Assembly: GCA_020073585.1 (NCBI GenBank)
Contig: JAIQEV010000033.1
Coordinates: forward strand, 1 to 41,134
DNA from: Terriglobia bacterium
GTDB lineage: Bacteria > Acidobacteriota > Terriglobia > Acidiferrales > UBA7541
Length of the DNA: 41,134 nt
Reading direction: 5' to 3'
A model generated the notes under the pieces. The model searched no databases, was not told where the DNA came from, and saw only the letters and a program-made list of their open reading frames with translations. Below, piece after piece: positions 23,861 through 32,213 of the stretch (the stretch's first letter is position 1; each line of letters starts with the position of its first letter). Both the position numbers and the translations under genes were made by a program.

Positions 23861-24919
23861 TTACGGGCAGCCGGTTTCATCAAGCAGCGCCAGCTGTTCC
23901 CGCGCTTCCTTGTATTTTTTCGCCGCCGCCGTGAGCAGCACCCGCGCCTGGTCGCAATTCTTCGCCACGCCCAAGCCCTGCAGATACAGGTCGGCCAGCA
24001 GGAGCTCCGCATGCGTATTGCCCTTCTCGACCGCGGCCCACAGCAGCCCTACCGCCTCCGCGGGATTGCCCATCTCTTTTCCCCGGCGCAGAATCTGCTG
24101 CGCCGCCGTCACTTCCGCTTCTCCGATGTCCACAGGGGCAGGGACGGGGACAGGAGCCAGGACGGGTGCCGCCGAGGCTACGCTGCTTCCTGCATTTCCG
24201 GGCGTGACGGGGGGCGCCTCCTTTGCCGGCGGGGTATCGGCAGCGCGCTTGCCGTTCCCGGCGTTCATGACCGGTGTGGCACGCGCGGGGCGCTCTGGTG
24301 CTTTCCCCGCGGCTGTGCGCCAAGCGCTGGCCCGTTGGGCAATCGTTCCGCCGAGCCCGGCGAGTGTCCCGCCGATCTCGCGGCGGCCCGCGAACAGCGC
24401 CACTCCCAGGGTGGCCACCAGTGTCACGAGCAGCATGGCGCGGACCGCCCTGCCCACGTTCTCCGGATCGAGCCAGGGGTTGCGCGGCGGCCGGCTCTCC
24501 AGCAGAAACTCCGGCACCGCCAAGCGTTCGACTTTATTTCCAGGTGGTTTCTTCGCGTCTTCTATCGCGGCCACTCGAGTACCGGCCGGCTGCAGCAGGT
24601 ATCCCCGTATTTGCCTGCGGACCGTGTCCGATAATTCCGTGAAGCTGAGCCCTGCTATTCTCCCGGTTTCGTCCGTCCACGCCAGCTGGCCATATCCTTC
24701 GAGGTGCCGCGTTTCATCCAGGTCGATCCGGAAATGCACCCGGGCGCCTTCCCGCAGCGGGCTGACCGCCTGAAAGCGGATGCCGCTCTCGGAGAGATCC
24801 AGCACCACGCCCCCGTTTTCCGGCCCCAGTTCCAGGTACAGGAGTTGCTCGCGCCTCGCCTTTTGGCGGCGCTCCCGCTCGGCCGTGATCCCACCGCTCT
24901 TCGCGTCGTCCTGGCTCAT
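23861..24919 (-). CDS. PilZ-domain transmembrane protein with C-terminal Sel1/TPR-like region
   Basis: A 352-residue protein. N-terminal PilZ domain (about 15-110) with an Arg-rich leader (RERRQKARRE) providing the RxxxR element and DLSESG at 41-46 for the D/NxSxxG motif, so c-di-GMP binding looks possible. A single transmembrane helix follows (AMLLVTLVATLGVALFA, about residues 160-176), then a long Ala/Pro-rich linker. The end is a helical region (AVGLLWAAVEKGNTHAELLLADLY) of Sel1/TPR type. This suggests a c-di-GMP-controlled membrane protein with a periplasmic interaction module. ATG 24919 is the best start; it has a weak ribosome site. Confidence 0.82.
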   Translation of the reverse strand: MSQDDAKSGGITAERERRQKARREQLLYLELGPENGGVVLDLSESGIRFQAVSPLREGARVHFRIDLDETRHLEGYGQLAWTDETGRIAGLSFTELSDTVRRQIRGYLLQPAGTRVAAIEDAKKPPGNKVERLAVPEFLLESRPPRNPWLDPENVGRAVRAMLLVTLVATLGVALFAGRREIGGTLAGLGGTIAQRASAWRTAAGKAPERPARATPVMNAGNGKRAADTPPAKEAPPVTPGNAGSSVASAAPVLAPVPVPAPVDIGEAEVTAAQQILRRGKEMGNPAEAVGLLWAAVEKGNTHAELLLADLYLQGLGVAKNCDQARVLLTAAAKKYKEAREQLALLDETGCP

Positions 24920-25063
24920 GCGTCTTTGTCCATCGCGCCGGGTCAATTTACCGGCAAAGGGAAAAATAGAACGTGATTTTACCTCTCCTCGTCGTGGAAG
25001 TCTCCCTCCGCCATGATGCGCCGCCTGGACCATCCGGGGGCACCCGGCCGCCGGCCCGCTGCG

Positions 25064-25092
25064 TTGACGCTTCTCCCGCTCAATGCTACCCT
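25064..25092 (+). promoter_or_regulatory. Promoter of the nucleoside salvage operon
   Basis: TTGACG (25064-25069), 17-nt spacer, TACCCT (25087-25092). Predicted start near 25099 gives a leader of about 17 nt to ATG 25116, and excludes an upstream ATG at 25083 as start. Confidence 0.6.
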
Positions 25093-25115
25093 CGCGCAGC
25101 ATCGCTCCCGTTCTC

Positions 25116-26426
25116 ATGCGCGCCGTCGACCTGATCCGCAAGAAACGCGACTCCGGGGAACATTCCCGCGAAGAGATCGACTTTCTCATCGCCGCCTGCA
25201 CCCGTGGCGAAATCCCCGATTATCAGATGGCCGCCTGGCTCATGGCCGCCTGGCTGCGCGGCTTGTCCCGCGCGGAAACCGCCGCGCTCACCGAAGCCAT
25301 GCTGCATTCCGGCGAGGTGGTGGACTTCTCCGAGCTCCCCGCCAGGAAAGTGGACAAGCATTCCACCGGCGGCGTGGGCGACAAGACCTCGCTCATCCTC
25401 GCTCCCATCGTGGCGGCCGGCGGCCTCTACGTGCCCATGATCAGCGGCCGCGGCCTGGGCCACACCGGCGGCACGCTGGACAAGCTCGAGTCCATCCCCG
25501 GCTTCAACGTCAATCTTTCGCTCGCCGACTTCCGCCGCGTCCTCCGCGAATGCGGCATGGCCCTGATCGGCCAGACCGCGGAGATCGCTCCCGCCGACAA
25601 AAAGATCTACGCCCTGCGCGACGTCACCGCCACCGTCGAGAATCTCGGCCTCATCTGCGCTTCCATCATGAGCAAGAAGCTCGCCGAGGGCATTGACGCC
25701 CTGGTCCTGGACGTTAAGACGGGTTCCGGCGCTTTCATACGCCAGGAAGAAGATTCCGTGCGCCTGGCGGAGCTGATGGTGGACACCGGCCGGCGCATGG
25801 GCAAAAAAGTCGTCGCGCTCATCACCGACATGAACCAGCCGCTCGGCCGCTTCGCCGGCCACTCCGTCGAAGTGCTCGAGTCCCTCGAGGTCCTCAGCGG
25901 GCGGGGCCCCGCCGACCTTCGCGAACTCAGCCTCGAGCTTTCCGCCTGGATGTTTTTCCTCGGCGGGCGCACCCCCGGCGTGGACGAAGGCCGCCGCCTG
26001 GCCGAAGAGATGATCGCCAGCGGGAAGGCCCGGGACAAATTCCGCGAGTGCATCCGCCGGCAGGGCGGCGACGCGCGCGTCGTGGACGAGCCGGACCGCC
26101 TGCCCCGGGCCGCACACCGTGCGCAGATCCCCAGCCCCGCGTCCGGCTACCTGGCGGCCACGAAGTGCGCGCAGTTCGGCGCCGCGCTGGCCGTGCTGGG
26201 CGGCGGCCGCGAGAAGCAAGAAGACTCGATCGACCACGCCGTGGGCCTGGAGTTTCACAAGCGCATCGGCGACCGCGTCGCCGCGGGCGAGGCGCTGCTC
26301 ACCGTCCACTACAATGACCAGCGCCGCCTGGCCGCGGCGCAGGAGCTGCTCGCGGACAGTTGCGAGATCGCCGCGCAACCGCCGCGGGAAATTCCGAAGC
26401 TGGTGAAACGCCTGATCGGCGCCTGA
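25116..26426 (+). CDS. pdp: Pyrimidine-nucleoside (thymidine) phosphorylase
   Basis: Cleaves thymidine, uridine or deoxyuridine with phosphate to the base and (deoxy)ribose-1-phosphate. The 436-residue product has the family signature KVDKHSTGGVGDKTSL and SGRGLGHTGGTLDKLE, the DVKTGSGAFI segment, and the C-terminal domain ending with VAAGEALLTVHYND. The N-terminus (MRAVDLIRKKRDSGEHSREEIDF) resembles the Bacillus-type Pdp more than E. coli DeoA. Start ATG 25116 matches the conserved N-terminus and the promoter position. First gene of the salvage operon, 50 nt before the transporter. Confidence 0.93.
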   Translation: MRAVDLIRKKRDSGEHSREEIDFLIAACTRGEIPDYQMAAWLMAAWLRGLSRAETAALTEAMLHSGEVVDFSELPARKVDKHSTGGVGDKTSLILAPIVAAGGLYVPMISGRGLGHTGGTLDKLESIPGFNVNLSLADFRRVLRECGMALIGQTAEIAPADKKIYALRDVTATVENLGLICASIMSKKLAEGIDALVLDVKTGSGAFIRQEEDSVRLAELMVDTGRRMGKKVVALITDMNQPLGRFAGHSVEVLESLEVLSGRGPADLRELSLELSAWMFFLGGRTPGVDEGRRLAEEMIASGKARDKFRECIRRQGGDARVVDEPDRLPRAAHRAQIPSPASGYLAATKCAQFGAALAVLGGGREKQEDSIDHAVGLEFHKRIGDRVAAGEALLTVHYNDQRRLAAAQELLADSCEIAAQPPREIPKLVKRLIGA

Positions 26427-26476
26427 CCGGCAGTTGACGAGGGAAAGGCCCTCGCGCAATACGCGAAAGGAGCGTC

Positions 26477-27709
26477 ATGGGAAGACTGGCAGGGTTGTTC
26501 GGAATCGCGGCAATGCTCGCGCTGGCCTGGCTCTTTTCCACCGACCGCAAGGCTATCCGGCTGAAGACCGTGGCCTGGGGTCTCGGCCTGCAGTTCACTT
26601 TTGCCGTTTTCGTCCTGCGCTTCGAGCCGGGTCGGCTCCTGTTCCAGAAAGCGGGCGACGCCGTCAACCGCCTGCTCAGCTTCGCCTTCGCGGGCTCGGA
26701 GTTCGTCTTCGGCGAGATGGGCCGCAAGGGCTCTTCGCTCGGCTTCTACTTCGCCTTCCAGGTCCTGCCCACGATCATCTTCATCGCCGCTTTCTTCGCC
26801 CTGCTCTATCATCTCGGCGTGATGCAGTTGCTCATCCGCGCCGCCGCCTGGGTCATGACCCGGGTCATGGGCGCCAGCGGCGCGGAATCGCTCAACGTCG
26901 CCGCCAGCATCTTCATGGGCCAGACCGAAGCCCCGCTTACCATCCGCCCCTTCCTCGACAAGCTCACCAAGTCCGAGCTCATGTGCGTGATGACCAGCGG
27001 CATGGCCCACGTCTCCGGCGGCATCATGGCCGCCTACATCGCCTTCGGCATCGAGCCCAAGCACCTGCTCTCCGCCGTGATCATGACCGCGCCGGGCACG
27101 CTGCTCATGTCCAAGATGCTCGTTCCCGAAACCGGGAAGCCGCTCACCGCCGGGCGCGTGGAGATGCCGCCCATGGAAAAGGAGGCCAACTTCCTCGGCG
27201 CCCTCGCTCGCGGCACCAGCGACGGCCTGCACCTGGCCATCAACGTCGGCGCCATGCTCATCTCCTTCCTGGCCATGCTGGCCCTCGTCAATTTCCTCAT
27301 CGGCGGCGCGCACACCTGGCTCGCCGGCCACGGCATGGCCTGGTTTCCCGCGAGCCTGCAGCAGATTTTCGGCTGGCTCTTCGCGCCCGTGGCCTGGCTC
27401 ATCGGCATTCCCTGGCGCGAGGCCGCGGCCATCGGCAACCTGCTGGGCACGCGCATGGCGGTCAACGAACTGGTGGCCTTCCAGCAGCTCAGCACCATGC
27501 GCGGCGTGCTCGATCCGCGCTCCTTCACCATCGCCACCTTCGCCCTCTGCGGTTTCGCGAATTTCAGCTCCATCGGCATTCAGATCGGCGGCATCGGCGC
27601 CCTGGCTCCCGGTCAGCGCGGGCAGCTCGCCAAATTCGGCATTCGCGCCATGCTTGCCGGAACCATGGCCAATCTCCTCTCCGCCTCCATCGTGGGGATG
27701 CTGCTGTGA
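26477..27709 (+). CDS. Concentrative nucleoside transporter (CNT/NupC family)
   Basis: Inner-membrane symporter importing nucleosides with H+ or Na+. The 410-residue product is strongly hydrophobic with about ten membrane helices. The CNT motif area ESLNVAASIFMGQTEAPLTIRPFL, the following VMTSGMAHVSGG, and the C-terminal LCGFANFSSIGIQIGGIGALAPGQR are diagnostic. It feeds the two phosphorylases and the deaminase encoded around it. ATG 26477 follows AAAGGAGCG. Its TGA overlaps the GTG start of the next gene (GTGA). Confidence 0.95.
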   Translation: MGRLAGLFGIAAMLALAWLFSTDRKAIRLKTVAWGLGLQFTFAVFVLRFEPGRLLFQKAGDAVNRLLSFAFAGSEFVFGEMGRKGSSLGFYFAFQVLPTIIFIAAFFALLYHLGVMQLLIRAAAWVMTRVMGASGAESLNVAASIFMGQTEAPLTIRPFLDKLTKSELMCVMTSGMAHVSGGIMAAYIAFGIEPKHLLSAVIMTAPGTLLMSKMLVPETGKPLTAGRVEMPPMEKEANFLGALARGTSDGLHLAINVGAMLISFLAMLALVNFLIGGAHTWLAGHGMAWFPASLQQIFGWLFAPVAWLIGIPWREAAAIGNLLGTRMAVNELVAFQQLSTMRGVLDPRSFTIATFALCGFANFSSIGIQIGGIGALAPGQRGQLAKFGIRAMLAGTMANLLSASIVGMLL

Positions 27710-28563
27710 GCGCGAAGAGAGCGGCCGCGAGCCCGGAGTTCGCGCGCGCCGAGCGCGCCGCGAAGTTCATCCGCGCCAAAACCAGACTCCGCCCGAAAAT
27801 CGCTCTGGTCCTCGGCTCCGGCCTAGGCTCCTTCGCCGGCGAATTCGTGCGCGCGGTGAAAATCCCCTACGCGAAGATTCCGCATTTTCCGCGCTCCACG
27901 GCCATCGGCCACGCCGGGCAGCTCGTCGTGGGCGCGTTCGCGGGCCTGCCCGTCGCGGCGATGCAGGGCCGCGTGCATCTTTACGAAGGCTACTCGGCGA
28001 AGGACGTCGCTTTTCCCGTGCGCGTCTTCGCGCGCCTGGGCGTGCGCGCCGTGGTCCTCACCAACGCCGCCGGGGGCATCAACCCGGAGTTTTCGCAGGG
28101 CTGCCTGGTGACCCTCAAGGATCACCTCAACCTGCAAGGCGCCAACCCGCTCACGGGCCCCAACGACGAGCGCCTCGGCCCGCGCTTTCCGGACCTGTCC
28201 CACGCTTACGACCGGGAGTTCCGCCGGTTCGCCGCCGAGGAAGGGAAGCGCCTCGGCTTGCCGCAGCACGAGGGCGTGTATGCGGCGCTCGCCGGACCCA
28301 GCTACGAAACTCCCGCGGAGATTCGCTGCCTGCGCACGATCGGAGCGGACCTGGTGGGCATGTCCACCGTGCCGGAGGTGATCGCGGCGCGCCATGCGGG
28401 CCTGCGCGTTCTGGGCATCTCCTGCGTCACGAACATGGCCGCGGGCATTCTGGATCAACCCATCAGCCACGAAGAAGTCCTCGAAACCGGGGAGCGCGTG
28501 AAAGGCCAGTTCATCGCCCTGCTCAAGGCGCTGCTCCCACGCATCGCGGAGGCCATCGCATGA
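27706..28563 (+). CDS. punA: Purine nucleoside phosphorylase (PunA type)
   Basis: Trimeric PNP that converts inosine and guanosine to base plus ribose-1-phosphate. The 285-residue product has LGSGLGSFAGEF near the N-terminus, AIGHAGQLVVG, the LTNAAGGINPEFSQGCLVTLKDHLNLQG signature, and GPSYETPAEIRCLRTIGADLVGMSTVPEV. The start is GTG 27706, overlapping the transporter stop as GTGA. A much longer open frame extends upstream but is only the shadow of the transporter gene. The following cdd overlaps it as ATGA, indicating translational coupling. Confidence 0.95.
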   Translation: MSAKRAAASPEFARAERAAKFIRAKTRLRPKIALVLGSGLGSFAGEFVRAVKIPYAKIPHFPRSTAIGHAGQLVVGAFAGLPVAAMQGRVHLYEGYSAKDVAFPVRVFARLGVRAVVLTNAAGGINPEFSQGCLVTLKDHLNLQGANPLTGPNDERLGPRFPDLSHAYDREFRRFAAEEGKRLGLPQHEGVYAALAGPSYETPAEIRCLRTIGADLVGMSTVPEVIAARHAGLRVLGISCVTNMAAGILDQPISHEEVLETGERVKGQFIALLKALLPRIAEAIA

Positions 28564-28952
28564 GCGAATTCGATACCCTGATCGCCGCGGCCCGCGCCGC
28601 CCGCGAAAACGCCTACGCCCCCTACTCTAATTTCCGGGTTGGCGCGGCCCTGCGCGCCTCTTCCGGCCGCATCTTTGGCGGCTGCAACGTGGAAAACGCC
28701 TCCTACGGCCTCACCGTCTGCGCCGAGCGCGTGGCCCTCTTCAAAGCCATCTCCGAAGGCGAGCGCGGCTTCGATGCCATCGCCGTGGTCACCGACGCCG
28801 AAAAGCTCACGCCGCCCTGCGGGGCCTGTCGCCAGCTCATCTGGGAGTTCTGCGGCGACGTCCCGGTGGTGCTCGCGAACCTCCAGGGCGGCGTCGAAGT
28901 CCACCCGATGCGCGAGCTCTTTCCCCGGCCCTTCGATTCTTCCAACTTCTAA
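28560..28952 (+). CDS. cdd: Cytidine deaminase
   Basis: Deaminates cytidine and deoxycytidine to uridine and deoxyuridine, the substrates of the phosphorylase encoded upstream. The 130-residue product is a small tetrameric-type CDA. Zinc ligands are C54 (with catalytic E56 in TVCAERVA) and C87 and C90 in PPCGACRQ; the substrate-binding FRVGAAL and CNVENASYG segments are present. Start ATG 28560 overlaps the punA stop. Confidence 0.96.
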   Translation: MSEFDTLIAAARAARENAYAPYSNFRVGAALRASSGRIFGGCNVENASYGLTVCAERVALFKAISEGERGFDAIAVVTDAEKLTPPCGACRQLIWEFCGDVPVVLANLQGGVEVHPMRELFPRPFDSSNF

Positions 28953-28967
28953 AGCCAGGACAGGAAA

Positions 28968-30455
28968 ATGCTCAATCGGAACGAAAGAATCGTCACACCT
29001 CGCAGTACCGCTGTTTTCCTTCTCTTACTGCTCTTGGCCTTGGCCGCCACCCTGCCTGCCGCCGCACAGACCTCGGACAAGAAACCCGCTTCAGCGTTGC
29101 CCATTCTTCCCCGTAAACTCGAGCGCGCCGACCTGATCGTTTCCGGCGGCACCATCGTCACCATGGACGCCTCCCGCCGTCTCTTCGAGGACGGCGCCAT
29201 CGCCGTGAAGGGCGACACCATCCTGGCCGTTGGCCCGCGTGCGGAGATCGAAGCGCGCTATGCCGCTTCGCGGCGCATCAACGCCCGCGGCAAGCTCGTC
29301 CTGCCAGGGCTCATCAACGGCCACACCCACGTGCCCATGACGCTTTTCCGCGGCTTGAAGGACGACGTCACGCTCCACGAATGGCTGACCAAATTCATCT
29401 TTCCCGCGGAAGCCAGGAACGTGACCGAAGAGTTCGTGCGCTGGGGCACGCGCCTCGCCGCCCTGGAGATGATCCGCAGCGGCACCACCACCTTCGCCGA
29501 CATGTACTACTTCGAGGACGCCATCGCCGAGGAGACCAAGGCCGCCGGCATGCGCGCCATCCTCGGCGAAACGCTGATCGAATTTCCCGCCCCGGACAAC
29601 AAGACTCCCGCGGACACCCTGGCCTACACCGAAAGATTCCTGAAGCGCTGGCAGGGCGATCCGCTCATCCACGCCGCCGTGGCGCCGCACGCCATCTACA
29701 CCAACTCGGAGAAGACTTTGCGCGACTCCGCGGCCCTGGCCCGCAAATATCACTCCCCGATCCTCATCCACGTCGCCGAAACCCAAAAGGAGCTCGAGGA
29801 CAGCCGCGCCAAAAACGGCGCCACCCCCGTCGCTTATCTCGACCGCATCGGCCTGCTCGGCCCGGACGTCCTCGCCGCGCACTGCATCTGGGTGGACGAA
29901 GCCGACCGCAAGCTCCTGGCCGTGCGCCAGGCCGGCTGCGTGCACAATCCCGGCAGCAACATGATGCTCGCCAGCGGCGTCTCGCCCGTTCCCGAAATGC
30001 GCGCCGCTGGAGTGCGCGTCGGCCTGGGCACCGACGGTCCCGCCGGCAGCAACAACGACTTCAACCTCATGGAAGAGATGGACCTTGCCGCCAAGCTCCA
30101 GAAAATTTCCAAGATGGACCCGCAGGCGCTGGGCGCAAAAGCCGCCCTGGAAATGGCCACCATCGAGGGAGCGCGCGCGCTGCACATGGAGAAGGAGATC
30201 GGTTCGCTCGAGCCCGGGAAGAAGGCCGACCTCATCGTCATTGGGCTGGACGCGCCGAACGCCGTGCCCATGTATGACGTCTATTCGCAGATCGTCTACG
30301 CCCTGAAGGCCAGCGACGTGGAGACCGTGGTCATCGCCGGCCGCACCGTCCTGCAGGCCGGCCGCGTCCTCACCCTGCACGAAGCCGAAGTCATCGCCAA
30401 GGCCCGCGAGTACGGCAAGAAAGTGGCCGCCTCGTTGCAGGAAGCAGGGAAGTAG
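28968..30455 (+). CDS. Exported MtaD/SAH-deaminase-like amidohydrolase
   Basis: A 495-residue metal-dependent amidohydrolase of the 5'-methylthioadenosine/S-adenosylhomocysteine deaminase (MtaD/TrzN) group. The zinc-binding HxH is at H119 and H121 (LPGLINGHTHVPM), with HVAETQKE, AAHCIW and GLGTDGPAGSNNDF following in the family order. The C-terminal beta-sandwich ends LEPGKKADLIVIGLD. Unlike typical cytoplasmic members it has a clear signal peptide (about 1-33: charged start, long Leu/Ala core, AAAQ). A periplasmic location would let it deaminate adenosine-like nucleosides before import by the operon's transporter. The gene starts 15 nt after cdd. Confidence 0.87.
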   Translation: MLNRNERIVTPRSTAVFLLLLLLALAATLPAAAQTSDKKPASALPILPRKLERADLIVSGGTIVTMDASRRLFEDGAIAVKGDTILAVGPRAEIEARYAASRRINARGKLVLPGLINGHTHVPMTLFRGLKDDVTLHEWLTKFIFPAEARNVTEEFVRWGTRLAALEMIRSGTTTFADMYYFEDAIAEETKAAGMRAILGETLIEFPAPDNKTPADTLAYTERFLKRWQGDPLIHAAVAPHAIYTNSEKTLRDSAALARKYHSPILIHVAETQKELEDSRAKNGATPVAYLDRIGLLGPDVLAAHCIWVDEADRKLLAVRQAGCVHNPGSNMMLASGVSPVPEMRAAGVRVGLGTDGPAGSNNDFNLMEEMDLAAKLQKISKMDPQALGAKAALEMATIEGARALHMEKEIGSLEPGKKADLIVIGLDAPNAVPMYDVYSQIVYALKASDVETVVIAGRTVLQAGRVLTLHEAEVIAKAREYGKKVAASLQEAGK

Positions 30456-30594
30456 GGAGCCAAGGAAGAACGAAACTGCTGGCCGCGAACCTGCGCGAAT
30501 TCCATCGCATGAAGGTGAGGATTGGGCACGGGAGAAGAGCGCACCCTGCCACCCGGCGCGGTTGTGTGGTTACATGGGAGCGCGACGGGGTGAA

Positions 30595-31530
30595 ATGCGA
30601 ATCGAGATTTATTTGCGAAGAGCTGCAGCACGATTTTTCCGGAAAATTGCGGGCGTGTGTGCCTTGTTTTTGGCGCTGCCGCTGTTGGCGCTGGCGGCCC
30701 CGGCGATCCAGTGCGCTCCCGGCGTGGAGCTGCGCCTGAGCGCGCCGCTATCGACCCAGGGGAGTTTGCTGCTCGTCGAAGTGCGCAGCGCCAAGCCGCT
30801 GGCCGAACTGCAAGGCGAGTGGGGCGGGCGCGCCGTGTCGTTCTGGCGGGAGGATGGACCGCGCGACCTGCGCCGCGCGCTCCTGGGCGTGGACCTCGAG
30901 AAACCCGCGGGAGCTTATGCGCTGACGCTGACGGCGCAAACCCAGCGCGGCGCGGCGGTGAGCTGCCGCGCGCTGGTGCGGGTCAGGGCCGGGCGCTTCG
31001 CCACCGAGCGCCTGACCGTGCAGAAACAGTTCGTGGAACCCAGTCCCGAAGAGCTCCAGCGCGCCCAGGAAGAACGCCAGCGCCTGCGCGAGATTTTCGA
31101 CCAGGTCACGCCCGAACGCCTGTGGCGGGGCGGCTTCCGCGTCCCGCTCGACGGCGTCGCCACCGGCGGCAACTTCGGCCGCCGCCGCATCCTCAACGGC
31201 CATCCCGGCTCGCCGCACAGCGGCGTGGATTTTCCGGCGGCGGCCGGCACGCCCGTGCATGCCGCGCAGCGCGGCCGCGTGGTCCTGGCCGAGCCGCTCT
31301 TCTTCTCCGGCAATACCGTGGTCGTGGACCACGGCCTGGGGATCTACACCTTCTACGGCCATCTCGAATCGCTCGCCGTGAAGGCCGGCGATGTGGTGGA
31401 GGCGGGCGCGCTTCTCGGCCAGGTGGGCGCCACCGGCCGCGTCACCGGCCCGCATTTGCACTGGGGCCTGACCGTCAGCCGCGCCCGCGTCGACGCCCTG
31501 CAAATCGTCAAGTTGCTTGGGAAAAAATGA
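30595..31530 (+). CDS. M23 family peptidoglycan endopeptidase-like protein
   Basis: A 311-residue exported protein with N-terminal basic and hydrophobic signal (about 1-35), an Ig-like N-terminal region, a short charged helical linker (EEERQRLREIFDQV type) and a C-terminal LytM/M23 domain. Zinc and catalytic residues are in the normal order: H and D in GSPHSGVDFPAAAGTPV, and HLHWGL near the end, with YGHLESLAVKAGDVVEAG between. It likely cleaves peptidoglycan cross-links or acts as an activator. ATG 30595 begins the natural signal peptide; a GTG at 30562 would give an implausible leader. Confidence 0.9.
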   Translation: MRIEIYLRRAAARFFRKIAGVCALFLALPLLALAAPAIQCAPGVELRLSAPLSTQGSLLLVEVRSAKPLAELQGEWGGRAVSFWREDGPRDLRRALLGVDLEKPAGAYALTLTAQTQRGAAVSCRALVRVRAGRFATERLTVQKQFVEPSPEELQRAQEERQRLREIFDQVTPERLWRGGFRVPLDGVATGGNFGRRRILNGHPGSPHSGVDFPAAAGTPVHAAQRGRVVLAEPLFFSGNTVVVDHGLGIYTFYGHLESLAVKAGDVVEAGALLGQVGATGRVTGPHLHWGLTVSRARVDALQIVKLLGKK

Positions 31531-31557
31531 GCGAGCGGCAAAGAATGGATTGGCCAT

Positions 31558-31608
31558 TGCGCTGGAGTGACGCTCCAAGCGCAGGGGCTAGCCATAGCGT
31601 GCCCCTGC
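31558..31608. terminator. Two overlapping hairpins in a convergent gap
   Basis: Hairpin 1: TGCGCTGGAG (31558-31567) with CTCC-A-AGCGCA (31573-31583), one bulged A. Hairpin 2: GCAGGGGC (31581-31588) with GCCCCTGC (31601-31608), perfect 8-bp stem. They share three bases, so they exclude each other. Located between the stops of two convergent genes, they could act as a bidirectional terminator, though no U run follows. Confidence 0.45.
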
Positions 31609-31671
31609 GGAAGAAGAGGCCGGAAAGTCGCGGCTGCTAGCGGCGAGATTCCCAGCTTCGGGGATTCTTTC

Positions 31672-32070
31672 TTACTTCCCCGTGTACTCCGGCGGGACCT
31701 CTTCTTCGGGGAGTTCTTCCGCCTCCGCTTCCCTTTCTTTCCTCGGAAGCACCGTGGCATCGGCGTCTGGAACGTTCTCCACGGCGCTCACCATTTCGGC
31801 CTCCCGGTCCTGGCCCTCTTCCACCAGCTCTTCCACGCTCTCCGAATTGCCAATCTGCAAGCGGGAAAGTCCCTGGATATCGCCGGACTGGCCGCCCGAA
31901 GGCGCTCCCAGTCCCCGCAGCTCGACGGCCGCGATTTCCACGGGTTCGTTCATGCCGCGGAGGGGCTTTCTCCGAACCGGCTTTTTGCGGGCCGGTTTTT
32001 TGCGGCGGGCTGCTTTCGCGTGCAGGCTCTGCTTTTTGTGGTTTTTGCGGATTGTTTTTTTTCTTGGCAT
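31672..32070 (-). CDS. Charge-segregated, probably disordered small protein
   Basis: A 132-residue protein with a Lys/Arg-rich N-terminus (MPRKKTIRKNHKKQS, then KPARKKPVRRKPLRG), a short neutral centre (GLGAPSGGQSGDIQGL) and an acidic C-terminus (EAEAEELPEEEVPPEYTGK). No fold, signal peptide or cysteine is seen, and no family is recognised. The charge split suggests a nucleic-acid- or polyphosphate-binding tail or a histone-like partner, which is inference. The open frame on the opposite strand is a Ser-rich shadow. The ribosome site is weak, so expression is not certain. Confidence 0.6.
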   Translation of the reverse strand: MPRKKTIRKNHKKQSLHAKAARRKKPARKKPVRRKPLRGMNEPVEIAAVELRGLGAPSGGQSGDIQGLSRLQIGNSESVEELVEEGQDREAEMVSAVENVPDADATVLPRKEREAEAEELPEEEVPPEYTGK

Positions 32071-32213
32071 GAGGGTCGTCCATCGCCGGTATTGAGGAAG
32101 GGCAGCTCCGGCTAAGGAAAGTTTACCACTTTTTGCCGTTTGTCCATGCCCGCAGGCCTGTCCCCCGCCGCTCCGGCCGGCGCTGTTCGGGGGCGGACCG
32201 GCCTCTCCGTTTT

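Noticed and set aside
26434-28563. A 709-residue frame that would fuse an unknown N-terminus to purine nucleoside phosphorylase
   Set aside because: The first 424 codons are a shadow of the transporter gene. The phosphorylase starts at GTG 27706.
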